Shown here: positions 28,491-36,858 of the stretch, one piece after another
How positions within the stretch are numbered: the first letter of the stretch is position 1
How the letters are laid out: every line of letters starts with the position of its first letter
Assembly: GCA_013373175.1 (NCBI GenBank)
Contig: JABXII010000008.1
Coordinates: 1-64,000, forward strand
Direction of reading: 5' to 3'
Source of the DNA: Campylobacteraceae bacterium
GTDB lineage: Bacteria > Campylobacterota > Campylobacteria > Campylobacterales > Arcobacteraceae
Length of the DNA: 64,000 nucleotides
Notes under the pieces: generated by a model
What the model saw: the letters and a program-made list of their open reading frames with translations, nothing else
Database searches by the model: none
What the model was told of the DNA's origin: nothing
Translations under genes and position numbers: made by a program

Positions 28491-29958
28491 AAGTTTAAAT
28501 GTATCAGCTATATTTTTAGTTGTTGCAATTATTTCATTTATATTTGGTGACTTTACAGTTTCAACTTTAGAGCCTTTTTTAGAGTTAAAAAAGTTTTCAC
28601 TAGCTATATTTGAAATAAATCTTTTAGAAGTTCCAAAGTTAATGCCAGCACTTTTTACTACAATTTCTATTGCAGTAGTTGCAATGCTTGTATCTTCAAT
28701 TATAGGTTTTTTTCTTGCACTTATTTTTGAAAACTTTTTTGTAAGAACTACTTTAGCTTTTACAAGAGCAATTCATGAACTTTTTTGGGCATTGATTTTT
28801 TTACAAATATTTGGCTTAAATACTTTAACTGCGCTATTAGCAATTATTTTACCTTATAGTGCTATTTTAGCAAAGGTTTATGCTGAGATACTACAAGAAC
28901 ATGACACTTTCCCAAATGAACTAAAAGGTAAATCAAGAGTTTCTTATTATTTTTATACAAAAATACCAGATGCTTTTCCTCATCTTATTGCATACACTTA
29001 TTATAGGTTTGAGTGTGCTTTAAGGTCAACTGCAATTTTAGGTTTTGTAGGAATTACAACTTTAGGTTATTATTTGTCTTCTTCTTTTATGCAAGGGTAT
29101 TATAATGATGTATGGTTACTTCTAATCATGTTTTATATAATAATTGCAACGATTAGATGGTGGTTAAATAAATACACAGTTATTCCTGTTGTCGTAGCCT
29201 CTTTATTTTATTTAGATGATTTTGGTACAGTTAATTTTGATAATTTTATTAGATTTATTACAAGTGATATTATCCCTTATCCAATAAGAACAGATAAACC
29301 TTTTTCAGAAGTGATTGCTTGGTTTGAGGCTATTTTTAAAGATGAAATTCTAATTGGAGTTTTTAATACTATTTTAGTAACTCAAATTTCATTAGTCTTA
29401 ACAGCCCTTTTAGCACTTGCTACTTTTCCTCTTGTTTCAAAAAGGTTTACAAATAAATTTGCAAGAACCCTTTCCCATGTGTTTTTAGTAGTTTTAAGAT
29501 CAACTCCTGAATATATCTTAGCATATCTATTTTTACAGATTTTTGGACCATCAATGCTTCCAGCAGCACTTGCTTTAATGCTTCATAATGGAGCAATAAT
29601 CGGCTTTTTAATGGGTCAACAAACAGATGAGATAGATTTTAGACTTGACGTAACAAGAAAGAAAAATGAACTATATTTATATGAAGTTTTACCAAGAATT
29701 TATTCTCAGTTTTTAGCTTTCCTTTTTTATAGATGGGAAATTATTATGAGAGAATCAGCTATTTTAGGAATACTTGGTGTTGCTACTTTAGGTTTCTTTA
29801 TTGATTCTGCAATTGCAGACTTTAGACTTGATAAGATGATGTTATTATTAATCATAACTGCTATTTTAAATATTTGTATTGATTTGATTTCTAAAAAGAG
29901 TAGGGATTATTTAAAAGTAGAAAAAAGCATTACTTCTTGTGGATGTGATTTAAAATAA
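28477..29958 (+). CDS. Fused double PhnE-like ABC permease
   Basis: 493 residues carrying two complete permease halves in one chain. Each has its own coupling-helix region (EILQEHDTFPNELKGK at ~145, EIDFRLDVTRKKNEL at ~385) followed by a conserved R-x-x-AILG-x-x-G block (LRSTAILGFVGITTLGYY and MRESAILGILGVATLGFF). PhnE proteins are normally single, so this is an internal duplication and fusion that would make an obligate pseudo-heterodimer. It completes the putative selenium-oxyanion importer. A terminator follows. Confidence 0.85.
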   Translation: MLQSKSLNVSAIFLVVAIISFIFGDFTVSTLEPFLELKKFSLAIFEINLLEVPKLMPALFTTISIAVVAMLVSSIIGFFLALIFENFFVRTTLAFTRAIHELFWALIFLQIFGLNTLTALLAIILPYSAILAKVYAEILQEHDTFPNELKGKSRVSYYFYTKIPDAFPHLIAYTYYRFECALRSTAILGFVGITTLGYYLSSSFMQGYYNDVWLLLIMFYIIIATIRWWLNKYTVIPVVVASLFYLDDFGTVNFDNFIRFITSDIIPYPIRTDKPFSEVIAWFEAIFKDEILIGVFNTILVTQISLVLTALLALATFPLVSKRFTNKFARTLSHVFLVVLRSTPEYILAYLFLQIFGPSMLPAALALMLHNGAIIGFLMGQQTDEIDFRLDVTRKKNELYLYEVLPRIYSQFLAFLFYRWEIIMRESAILGILGVATLGFFIDSAIADFRLDKMMLLLIITAILNICIDLISKKSRDYLKVEKSITSCGCDLK

Positions 29959-29959
29959 G

Positions 29960-29991
29960 AAAATAAAAGAAGAATTATCTTCTTTTATTTT
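29960..29991. terminator. Perfect 14-bp bidirectional terminator
   Basis: AAAATAAAAGAAGA and its exact complement flank ATTA, between the convergent permease and Panacea-like genes. It ends in a T-run on both strands. Confidence 0.8.
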
Positions 29992-30485
29992 TAGATAATT
30001 ACTTCATTTAAAGCAGTATCTCTAACTTTTTGAATTTTAAATGTTGCATTTGCAACTTTTCTTGCAGTATCTTCACTATATTTTTCAATAACTGCTTCAA
30101 TACTATTTATCTCTTTTCTTGAAAAAAGTGACTTATCAAACTCTTCTTCCATTTTTATAAATTTTAGTTCTATAAATTTATCTTTTGTAAGAACTTCAAT
30201 ATCTAAATAATCAAGTAATTCTTGAATAATATACAGTCTTTCATCTTCTTCATCTAAATCTTCACTATTTGCAATAATTTCAAATATTTCACCTATAACA
30301 GCAGGTTCTGGATTTCTTTTATCCTTTATATACTCTTCATTAAATATTTTTTCACCAGTTTTCTTTTGGTGTTCAAAATCCATTAAAAAAAGTAAAATAG
30401 CTACTTTTCTATCATTTAGATGTTTTACATCTTTTTCTAACATATATAAAATTGCATTAGCAATTTTTGTAATATCAATTTTCAA
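29991..30485 (-). CDS. Panacea-like (DUF4065/SocA-like) domain protein
   Basis: 164 residues. The N-terminal part (KVAILLFLMDFEHQKKTGE, then NPEPAVIGEIFEII) and the C-terminal block (SRKEINSIEAVIEKYSED) follow the pattern of Panacea domains, where a L-x-Y-x-x-D start is followed by a P-x-P/V block and a final helix. Panacea proteins are mostly antitoxins or proteolytic adaptors. Here it is last in a sensor operon, 10 nt after a response regulator, with no toxin visible. The family call is by eye. Confidence 0.5.
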   Translation of the reverse strand: MKIDITKIANAILYMLEKDVKHLNDRKVAILLFLMDFEHQKKTGEKIFNEEYIKDKRNPEPAVIGEIFEIIANSEDLDEEDERLYIIQELLDYLDIEVLTKDKFIELKFIKMEEEFDKSLFSRKEINSIEAVIEKYSEDTARKVANATFKIQKVRDTALNEVII

Positions 30486-30495
30486 TTTTTTCCTT

Positions 30496-31158
30496 TTATA
30501 TTAAGTCTAATGCTTTTTCATTAAACGTGTAGGTTTTATGTGCAACTTTTGTAAGAATATCTTTTGCAGCTAAATCTTTAAAAAGCTTAATTAGTGTTGG
30601 TTTAGAAATACAAATCTCATTCATTATATCACTATAAGAAGCATGAAGTTGATTCTTTTTATCTAAATTACTAATAATGTATTTTACTACATCAACTTGT
30701 TTACTATCTGTTATAGCAGAGATTGTTTTAATAATGTTTGAATTCTTCTCATTTTCTTGAGTTTGAACAATAGGGAAAAGAACATCATGTAAAGTATTTA
30801 GAAGCTCTTTTATATTTATAGGTTTTACAATATAGTTTTCAACTTTTAATTTAATTGCATCTAAAAGATACTTTGTATCAGTGTGTGCTGTTGTTAAAAT
30901 AGTTGGAATTATTCTTTCTTCCTCTTTTAAACTTCTTAAAAAATCAATTCCGTTTTCATTTTCTAAAAGTATATCAGAAATAATAAGGTCTACTTTTTTA
31001 CATTCAAGTATTTCCAAAGCTTCCTTTGAAGTATTTACTGCATAAACATTTGCAACAAAATCATCAAGTATATCTTTTGTATGTGTTAATAATGATTTAT
31101 CATCTTCTAAATAAAGAATATTAAACTTATTTAGAATATTAAGGTCTCTTTCTGACAT
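30496..31158 (-). CDS. Response regulator with winged-helix-like output
   Basis: 220 residues. Receiver domain ~10-125: acidic pair in YLEDDKS, phospho-acceptor in LIISDILLENENG, Thr in ILTTAHTD and Lys in YIVKPINI. The C-terminal ~80 residues look like a small winged helix (SYSDIMNEICISKPTLIKLFKDLAAKD). It should bind DNA when phosphorylated by the kinase whose gene overlaps its start by one base. Likely targets are nearby genes such as the formate dehydrogenase operon that starts at 34055; this is inferred from position. Confidence 0.85.
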   Translation of the reverse strand: MSERDLNILNKFNILYLEDDKSLLTHTKDILDDFVANVYAVNTSKEALEILECKKVDLIISDILLENENGIDFLRSLKEEERIIPTILTTAHTDTKYLLDAIKLKVENYIVKPINIKELLNTLHDVLFPIVQTQENEKNSNIIKTISAITDSKQVDVVKYIISNLDKKNQLHASYSDIMNEICISKPTLIKLFKDLAAKDILTKVAHKTYTFNEKALDLI

Positions 31159-32750
31159 TATTCTTTCCCTTCTATTTTTGTATCAAGTGGTATGTCTATA
31201 ATAAATAGTGCGCCATGTTCTAAATTGTATCCGTCTATTTTATTAAAAACATTCTTACATTTTATATTTCCATTCATATGCCTTTCAATAATTTGCTTAG
31301 ACATATAAAGACCAATTCCTGTTCCTGCACTTTTATATTTAGTTGTGTAGTATGGTTCAAAAATTTGTGAGAGAATAGTTTCATCTATCCCTTCGCCATT
31401 ATCATATATATTTACTCTTGCACAATCTTTGTGCTCTTTAACAACAATTTTAATATATCTATCTTTATTTAAATTCTTTAAAGCATCTTTTGAGTTAGAA
31501 ATTATATTTAAAAATACATGAGATAATTCATTATAAAAACCATAAATCTTTAAATCTTTCTCTACAATCAATCTTAAGTTTATATTCTCTTTTTCTAAAA
31601 TATATTTAGAAAGTTCAATAGAGTGTTCTAAACACTCTTTTAGACTAAAAGAAGATTTATCTTTGTTTGGGCTAAAGAAGTTTTGAAAGTCTTCTAAGGT
31701 ATTTGACATATTTTCTGCAAGAAGTATCGCATCTTCTGTTTTTTGCTCAACAAATTCAAAGGATAGTTTTCCTAACTGCATTTTTGTTTGGAAAGATTGA
31801 ATAATCATCATCAGTGAACCTAAAGGTTGTCTCCATTGATGAGCTATGTTTCCAAGCATTTCACCTAAAGAAGCAAGCTTTGATTGCTGGAACATTATTA
31901 AATCTTTTTTTCTAGAGTTAGCAACTTCTTTTTGGATTTTGATTTCAAGATAGTCATTAAGCTCTTGTAACTCTTTTGTTTTTTCATCAACGGCATCTTC
32001 AAGTCTAAAGTGAAGTTTTCTAAAGTTATTGATTAATAAAATTGATAAAACAATTGAGAATAAAAACACAAATACAATTGAGATATTTAAAACAGTTGTT
32101 AAGGTACTAAAAGTTTTTAAAGTCTCTCTTCTTTCGCTAATTGCTAAAGTTAAGTCATAGTTAGAAAGGTTTGTAATATAGATATTAATAGAGTTTATTT
32201 CAAAGTAAATTTCATTAATTAAATCTGATGATTCTATTGATTCATTATTCTCTAAAAGTTTTACAACTCTTTGTATTTTTCTATGAAGTTCTAAAATCTT
32301 GTCATCAATATTGGAAATAATACTATCTTGTAAAATTTGACTCGTAGATTGATAACTTACTCCAAAAAGTTCATTTATTTTTCTTGTTACATAGGATTTT
32401 TTAAAGTTTGCATTTTTTGAGGTTTTTAAATAGCTATCCCAGTTCTTATTAATAAGTTGTTGTCCTAAAAGAATTATCTCTTTTGATTGTTTTATAGAGA
32501 TATTGTTCTTTTGTATATCGTAAAGAGTGTCGTAAATATTTATCTTATAAGTATCTTTGATTTTTTCTAATTTGATAATAGGTTTTGTTCTTTTTTCAAA
32601 AAGAATATCAAAGTCATTTTTTAAAGTATAAATTGATATTTGAGAAAGTATGATGATAGAAATCATTCCCCCTGTAATAATAAATATTAAAATAGAAGTT
32701 TTATAAGAAAAGGGTAAATCATCAAAGTAAGACCAAATTTTTTTAATCAT
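31158..32750 (-). CDS. Sensor histidine kinase
   Basis: 530 residues. TM1 ~18-40, a helical periplasmic domain of ~170 residues and TM2 ~215-240 precede a coiled coil and the H-box GNIAHQWRQPL (~308). The ATP domain has NIISNSKDAL, DNGEGID and GTGIGLYMSK. It overlaps the upstream binding-protein gene by 8 nt and the regulator by 1 nt, so the three act together. The periplasmic part may read a ligand-loaded binding protein rather than the ligand itself. Confidence 0.88.
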   Translation of the reverse strand: MIKKIWSYFDDLPFSYKTSILIFIITGGMISIIILSQISIYTLKNDFDILFEKRTKPIIKLEKIKDTYKINIYDTLYDIQKNNISIKQSKEIILLGQQLINKNWDSYLKTSKNANFKKSYVTRKINELFGVSYQSTSQILQDSIISNIDDKILELHRKIQRVVKLLENNESIESSDLINEIYFEINSINIYITNLSNYDLTLAISERRETLKTFSTLTTVLNISIVFVFLFSIVLSILLINNFRKLHFRLEDAVDEKTKELQELNDYLEIKIQKEVANSRKKDLIMFQQSKLASLGEMLGNIAHQWRQPLGSLMMIIQSFQTKMQLGKLSFEFVEQKTEDAILLAENMSNTLEDFQNFFSPNKDKSSFSLKECLEHSIELSKYILEKENINLRLIVEKDLKIYGFYNELSHVFLNIISNSKDALKNLNKDRYIKIVVKEHKDCARVNIYDNGEGIDETILSQIFEPYYTTKYKSAGTGIGLYMSKQIIERHMNGNIKCKNVFNKIDGYNLEHGALFIIDIPLDTKIEGKE

Positions 32751-33888
32751 ATTTTATCTCTTCAAAGGAATTATTTTTATATTTAAATAAATATACATTA
32801 TTTAACAATTGATGATTTTTATATTCAATTTTTATTCCTTTTATTACATTGTTAGGAATAGTTTTAATTGCTTTTAAAAATTTTGCTTGTGTTATACTTC
32901 CGTTTATTGTACTTAGTGCTTCAACAGTAGTTTTAGCAGCAAGAAAAGCTTCTAGTGAAATGAACCCTAAAGGTTCTTTAGGAAAATACTTTTTCATAAT
33001 ATTTCTATACTCTGCAACTATTCTTATTCTATTGTCATAATATGGCGGAACAACTTGTGAAAATAGAACATTAGAAGTTGAGTTATTAAGTTCATTTACC
33101 ATCTCATTTGCATCTCCAAAAGAGATATTACAAAAAATAGTATCTTTGAAGCTTTTATCTTCTTTTGCTTTTTTTATAAAGTGAGCATTTGCTTCATATG
33201 CCCCAACCATAATTATTGCTTGTGGATTGTGAGATTTGATTTCTAAGAAAGCATGTCTAATAGAAAGAGTATTTCTTTTATACATTCCTTCCCCTTGAAT
33301 GCTTAGGTTTTTTTTCTTTAGAGATTTTATTAAAGCCACATAACCTTCTTCTCCAAAGGTGTCATTTTGATAAAAAACTGCAAACTTATTTATGCCTTTT
33401 GTTTTATATAAATAGTCAACAATTTTGTCTATCTCTTCTTGATAAGAACTTCTAAAATTAATGAAGTTATCAAGTTTTTTATTTCTTAAAAATGAGGCTC
33501 CTGAAAAAGGTGCTATAAAAGGAATTTCAAGTTTAGTAAGTTCTGGCAAGATATTTTTGATTGTAGGTGTTCCAACAAAACCAAAAAGAGCAAAAAGTCT
33601 ATTGTTATCAACAAGTTTTTCAAGATTTTCTTTTGTAAGTTCTGGTTCGTATTTATCATCATACCAAAGAAGTTTTATTTTTTTATTATCAGGAAGAAGA
33701 CCCATCTCATTTGCATAGTTAAAATAAGCATTAGCTCCAACATATACATTATGTCCTACAGCTTTCATAATTCCTGTTTTAGGAAGAGACGTTCCTAAGT
33801 ATAAAGTGTCTTCATTAAATTCATTTCTATTTAATTTAAAATAGCTTAAAATAAATATTAGTATAAATATTAAAATATATTTTATCAA
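32743..33888 (-). CDS. Periplasmic binding-protein sensor (Peripla_BP_6-like)
   Basis: 381 residues from a TTG start with AGGA correctly spaced. An N-terminal hydrophobic helix anchors or exports it; the rest matches branched-chain amino-acid or amide binding proteins (LYLGTSLPKTGIMKAVG, PFIAPFSGASFLR, FAVFYQNDTFGEEGYVAL). No permease or ATPase gene accompanies it. Instead it leads a kinase/regulator operon, so it most likely presents a ligand to the kinase, a three-component design. Confidence 0.82.
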   Translation of the reverse strand: MIKYILIFILIFILSYFKLNRNEFNEDTLYLGTSLPKTGIMKAVGHNVYVGANAYFNYANEMGLLPDNKKIKLLWYDDKYEPELTKENLEKLVDNNRLFALFGFVGTPTIKNILPELTKLEIPFIAPFSGASFLRNKKLDNFINFRSSYQEEIDKIVDYLYKTKGINKFAVFYQNDTFGEEGYVALIKSLKKKNLSIQGEGMYKRNTLSIRHAFLEIKSHNPQAIIMVGAYEANAHFIKKAKEDKSFKDTIFCNISFGDANEMVNELNNSTSNVLFSQVVPPYYDNRIRIVAEYRNIMKKYFPKEPLGFISLEAFLAAKTTVEALSTINGSITQAKFLKAIKTIPNNVIKGIKIEYKNHQLLNNVYLFKYKNNSFEEIKYD

Positions 33889-33934
33889 ATAAAGTCCTAT
33901 ATTTTTTAAAGATTATAGCATAACAGTCAAACAA

Positions 33935-34045
33935 TTTTTACCAAAAGGTAACAGTTTCAAAATAATAGGTAAAGTATATTTAACTTTTTAAGTTTCATGT
34001 AAGTTTTAAACTAATAGAATAAAGTAAAATATTTTTTACCAAAAG
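33935..34045 (+). repeat. Repeated TTTTTACCAAAAGG motif upstream of the formate dehydrogenase operon
   Basis: The 14-mer occurs at 33935-33948 (there inside the palindrome TACC-AAAA-GGTA) and at about 34032-34045, next to the start of the ferredoxin gene. Both lie in the divergent spacer with the sensor operon and could bind its regulator. The second copy overlaps the ribosome site, so chance is possible. Confidence 0.3.
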
Positions 34046-34054
34046 GCATAGGTT

Positions 34055-35749
34055 ATGCAGGAATTTATATATTATAACAAAGATGGAATAGATTTTCCAT
34101 TACCTGAAACAATTTTTGTAACTCAAAGTTTATCAGATATACCTCAAAGTGAGTATATTGTATCTAATGCAATAGGTACTCAAGCGGAGCTTGTAGCTGA
34201 TGAAATTGATTTTTATATTAAAAACTCTCAAGACTCTTTAGCAGACAAAATTAAAAATGTAGAAAAACTTTATGAAGTAAATGCAATTAGATTTGATAAT
34301 GCAAAAGATATCACATTTACACAAGAAGTATCAAATGGTATATTATTAGTATGTGATGATGAGCAAAAGAAACAAGTTTTAAAATCTATGGTTCCTGATG
34401 AATTTAATCTATTTCATGTAAACGAAGATATTATCAAAGATATTAATGGTCATATTGGTAACTTAACTGTTGTTGTAGAAGATGATGGTGATGATATTGA
34501 GTTAAGAGTAGACCAAATTATTTGGTTTGATGAAAAAGAACTAGGTTTAAAACAAAGTGGTTGTTTTGACCCTTTAAAAAGCTCAATTGATGATGTATTA
34601 GCAACAGTAAGAGAAAATATAACTAACTACGAATATAGAAAATTTACTACATATGATAAAACAATCTGTCAATACCATGAAAGAAGAGAAGAAATCTGTT
34701 CTAAGTGTGAGGAAGTATGTCCTACAGTTGCAATTGTAAAAGATGATACAAATAAACATTTAGAGTTTTCTCAAGTAGATTGTCATGGTTGTGGTGGATG
34801 TGTTTCTGTTTGTCCTAGTGGTGCAATTGATTACGCACCAACTTCTAGAGACTCTATTTTTGAAATGGCAGAACTTTATGAAGATACTCATCCTTTAATA
34901 GTTCCTCAAAAAATGCATATTGCAAATTTAGATATTGAAATAAAAGAAAATGTTTTACCATTTGCAATTGATGGAGAAAAATTTTTAGATGAGTCTACTT
35001 TATTAACAATTGCTCAAATCTCTGGCTCTCAACTTGTTTTCTATACTGATTTTATATCAAAAGGAAGTGGAGATGCAATTAGAATCGTAAATGATATTTA
35101 TCAAAGTAAATATGGTAAAGATGCAATTTTAGTTGCAATGAATGAAGAAGAGTTAAAAACTGCATTAGAAGAAGTATCATTTATAGAAGATTCACATTTC
35201 AACTTCAATCAAGATGGACTTAAAAAAAGAGAAGTTTTCTCTCATAGAGTTCAAAAAATTGTTGGTGAAGAGGATTTAGGTGAAGTTAAAACTGGTGAGC
35301 ATGTACATTATGGACTTGTAAAAGTAAATGAAGATAAATGTACTCTTTGTTTAGTTTGTGTTGGAGCCTGTAACGTGGATGCATTACAAGCTGATGCATC
35401 CGACAATACATTAAGATTAAATCCTTCATTATGTACTTCATGTGGTTATTGTGAAGTTTCATGTCCAGAATCAGATTGTTTAACTATTGAAAGAGATGTT
35501 ATTAAATTAACTCCATCTTGGTTTAAAGAAAATATTTTAGCTCAAGATGAATTATTTGCATGTGTAGAGTGTGGAAAAGAGTTTGCCACAACAAAATCTA
35601 TTGAAAAAATAGCCACTATGATGGGACCTATTTTTGAAAGTGACCCAGTAAAGAAAAGATCTTTATACTGCTGTGCAGATTGTAAACCAAAAATCATGAT
35701 GCAAAACTATTATGATCAAAAAAAAGAAGGAATGGCAAATGCAAGATAA
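34055..35749 (+). CDS. Polyferredoxin-like 4Fe-4S protein of the formate dehydrogenase operon
   Basis: 564 residues. Cys motifs for four 4Fe-4S clusters occur in two ferredoxin pairs (CSKCEEVCP, CHGCGGCVSVCP around 210-255; CTLCLVCVGACN, CTSCGYCEVSCP around 430-475), and a zinc-ribbon-like CVEC...CCADC lies near the end. There is no signal peptide, so it is cytoplasmic. It heads the operon before a TorD-like chaperone and the fdh structural genes. A role in electron transfer or in FdhA maturation is inferred. Confidence 0.78.
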   Translation: MQEFIYYNKDGIDFPLPETIFVTQSLSDIPQSEYIVSNAIGTQAELVADEIDFYIKNSQDSLADKIKNVEKLYEVNAIRFDNAKDITFTQEVSNGILLVCDDEQKKQVLKSMVPDEFNLFHVNEDIIKDINGHIGNLTVVVEDDGDDIELRVDQIIWFDEKELGLKQSGCFDPLKSSIDDVLATVRENITNYEYRKFTTYDKTICQYHERREEICSKCEEVCPTVAIVKDDTNKHLEFSQVDCHGCGGCVSVCPSGAIDYAPTSRDSIFEMAELYEDTHPLIVPQKMHIANLDIEIKENVLPFAIDGEKFLDESTLLTIAQISGSQLVFYTDFISKGSGDAIRIVNDIYQSKYGKDAILVAMNEEELKTALEEVSFIEDSHFNFNQDGLKKREVFSHRVQKIVGEEDLGEVKTGEHVHYGLVKVNEDKCTLCLVCVGACNVDALQADASDNTLRLNPSLCTSCGYCEVSCPESDCLTIERDVIKLTPSWFKENILAQDELFACVECGKEFATTKSIEKIATMMGPIFESDPVKKRSLYCCADCKPKIMMQNYYDQKKEGMANAR

Positions 35750-36521
35750 TCAAGCAATAAATAAAGCAAGAGCTTTATACTACAACTTATTTGCAAACTT
35801 TTTTGTTCCTGCATCTGATGTAGAAAACTATTTAGAGTTAGTTAAATTAGTTGATATTTTAAAGAAAAGTCCTCTTGATGCAAATTCAGGGAAAGCTTTA
35901 GAACAAATTAGTGAGTTACTTGATTCAACTTCAAATGTAACACTTCTTCAAGAGTATGATGAAATATTCCATAGTCCAACATCTAAGAATATTAGAACAA
36001 CTGCTTCATACTATGATGAAGGTGTAGAATCTGGTAAAAAAAGAGTTGAAATGATTAATTTTGTTGGAAAAACAAAGTTAAGAAGAGATGAAAAAAAATA
36101 CCATGAATATGAAGATTCTGTTGGTTTTATTTTCTCTTTAATGGCTCAACTTACTGATTTAATTGCACAAGGTGAAAAAGAGTATGAGAATACAGTTCAT
36201 TGTATTTTTGATCAAATTTTAAATGACTTTATTGATGAATTTGCAAAAGAACTTTATGAACATAATAAAGCAGTTTCATATAGAGAATTAATGGTAGTTC
36301 TTCACTCTTTTGTTGAGTTTGAAAGACTTTATCTTGAAATTTCAAAACCTATTCCAAAAGAGAAAGTTGAAAAAACTCCAACTGCAGATAAAGATGAAGA
36401 TATCTCAGAAGAAGAAAAAGAAAGAAGAGCAAGAAATAAAGCATTAAAAGCACAAGGTCCAAAAAAAGAAGATGAAGCTTGTCCTATTGATGTTGCTTAT
36501 GATGTGGAAAATAATATTTAG
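35739..36521 (+). CDS. TorD-like maturation chaperone for FdhA
   Basis: 260 residues from ATG 35739, overlapping the ferredoxin gene by 11 nt; upstream in-frame starts would lie deeper in that gene. It is all-helical, with the TorD/DmsD pattern (RALYYNLFANFFVP at the start, LLQEYDEIFHSP, ASYYDEG). TorD proteins bind Tat signals and hold molybdo-apoenzymes for cofactor loading; FdhA, encoded just downstream, has such a signal. The C-terminal ~45 residues are a charged extension ending with EDEACPIDVAYDVE. Confidence 0.8.
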   Translation: MQDNQAINKARALYYNLFANFFVPASDVENYLELVKLVDILKKSPLDANSGKALEQISELLDSTSNVTLLQEYDEIFHSPTSKNIRTTASYYDEGVESGKKRVEMINFVGKTKLRRDEKKYHEYEDSVGFIFSLMAQLTDLIAQGEKEYENTVHCIFDQILNDFIDEFAKELYEHNKAVSYRELMVVLHSFVEFERLYLEISKPIPKEKVEKTPTADKDEDISEEEKERRARNKALKAQGPKKEDEACPIDVAYDVENNI

Positions 36522-36544
36522 CAAAAGGCTTTGCCTTTTGCTAA
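36518..36544 (+). terminator. Perfect 12-bp hairpin after the TorD-like gene
   Basis: TTAGCAAAAGGC and its exact complement flank TTT; the arm includes the stop codon of the chaperone gene. There is no T-run after it, so it may be an attenuator or an RNA-processing site within the operon rather than a full terminator. Confidence 0.5.
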
Positions 36545-36549
36545 GGGAT

Positions 36550-36580
36550 TTTATAAAGAAAGCTTTGCTTTTTTTATAAA
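36550..36580 (+). terminator. Second 14-bp hairpin upstream of the small Tat gene
   Basis: TTTATAAAGAAAGC pairs with GCTTTTTTTATAAA (one G-U) around TTT, only 5 nt after the previous hairpin. Two stacked stems between chaperone and structural genes suggest control of their relative expression. Confidence 0.5.
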
Positions 36581-36621
36581 GTCTCTTAATCGGGGGCTTA
36601 ATTTCTATAAGGAGGTCAGTC

Positions 36622-36834
36622 ATGCAACAAAGCAGAAGAGATTTCGCTAAGAAAACTGCAATTGTTACAGCTGGAGCTGCAGTAGCTGCAGGAACTAGCG
36701 TATTGGCTGCTACTGGTAATTCATCGTATCAAGATGATTCAAATAATGGTGTTGTAAAGGGAAATTCTAGAAAAAAAGAGATCCTTTATAAAAAAACTGC
36801 GACTTGGGAAGAGTATTACAAGAACGCAAAATAA
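36622..36834 (+). CDS. Small Tat-signal protein of formate dehydrogenase operons
   Basis: 70 residues. A twin-arginine signal (SRRDFAKKTAIVTAGAAVAAG) makes up the first half; the mature part is only ~40 polar residues (ILYKKTATWEEYYKNAK). It matches the short 'formate dehydrogenase region Tat target' proteins that precede fdhA in Campylobacterota and other groups. Its function is not established; an assembly or Tat co-export role with FdhA is plausible. AGGAGG lies upstream. Confidence 0.85.
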   Translation: MQQSRRDFAKKTAIVTAGAAVAAGTSVLAATGNSSYQDDSNNGVVKGNSRKKEILYKKTATWEEYYKNAK

Positions 36835-36858
36835 ATCAAATGATAGTAGGAGAAGCAT

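Noticed and set aside
26984-29958. Phosphonate transporter (PhnCDE)
   Set aside because: No phosphonate catabolism genes are near; the selD neighbourhood and the known selD-linked PhnD clade favour selenium.
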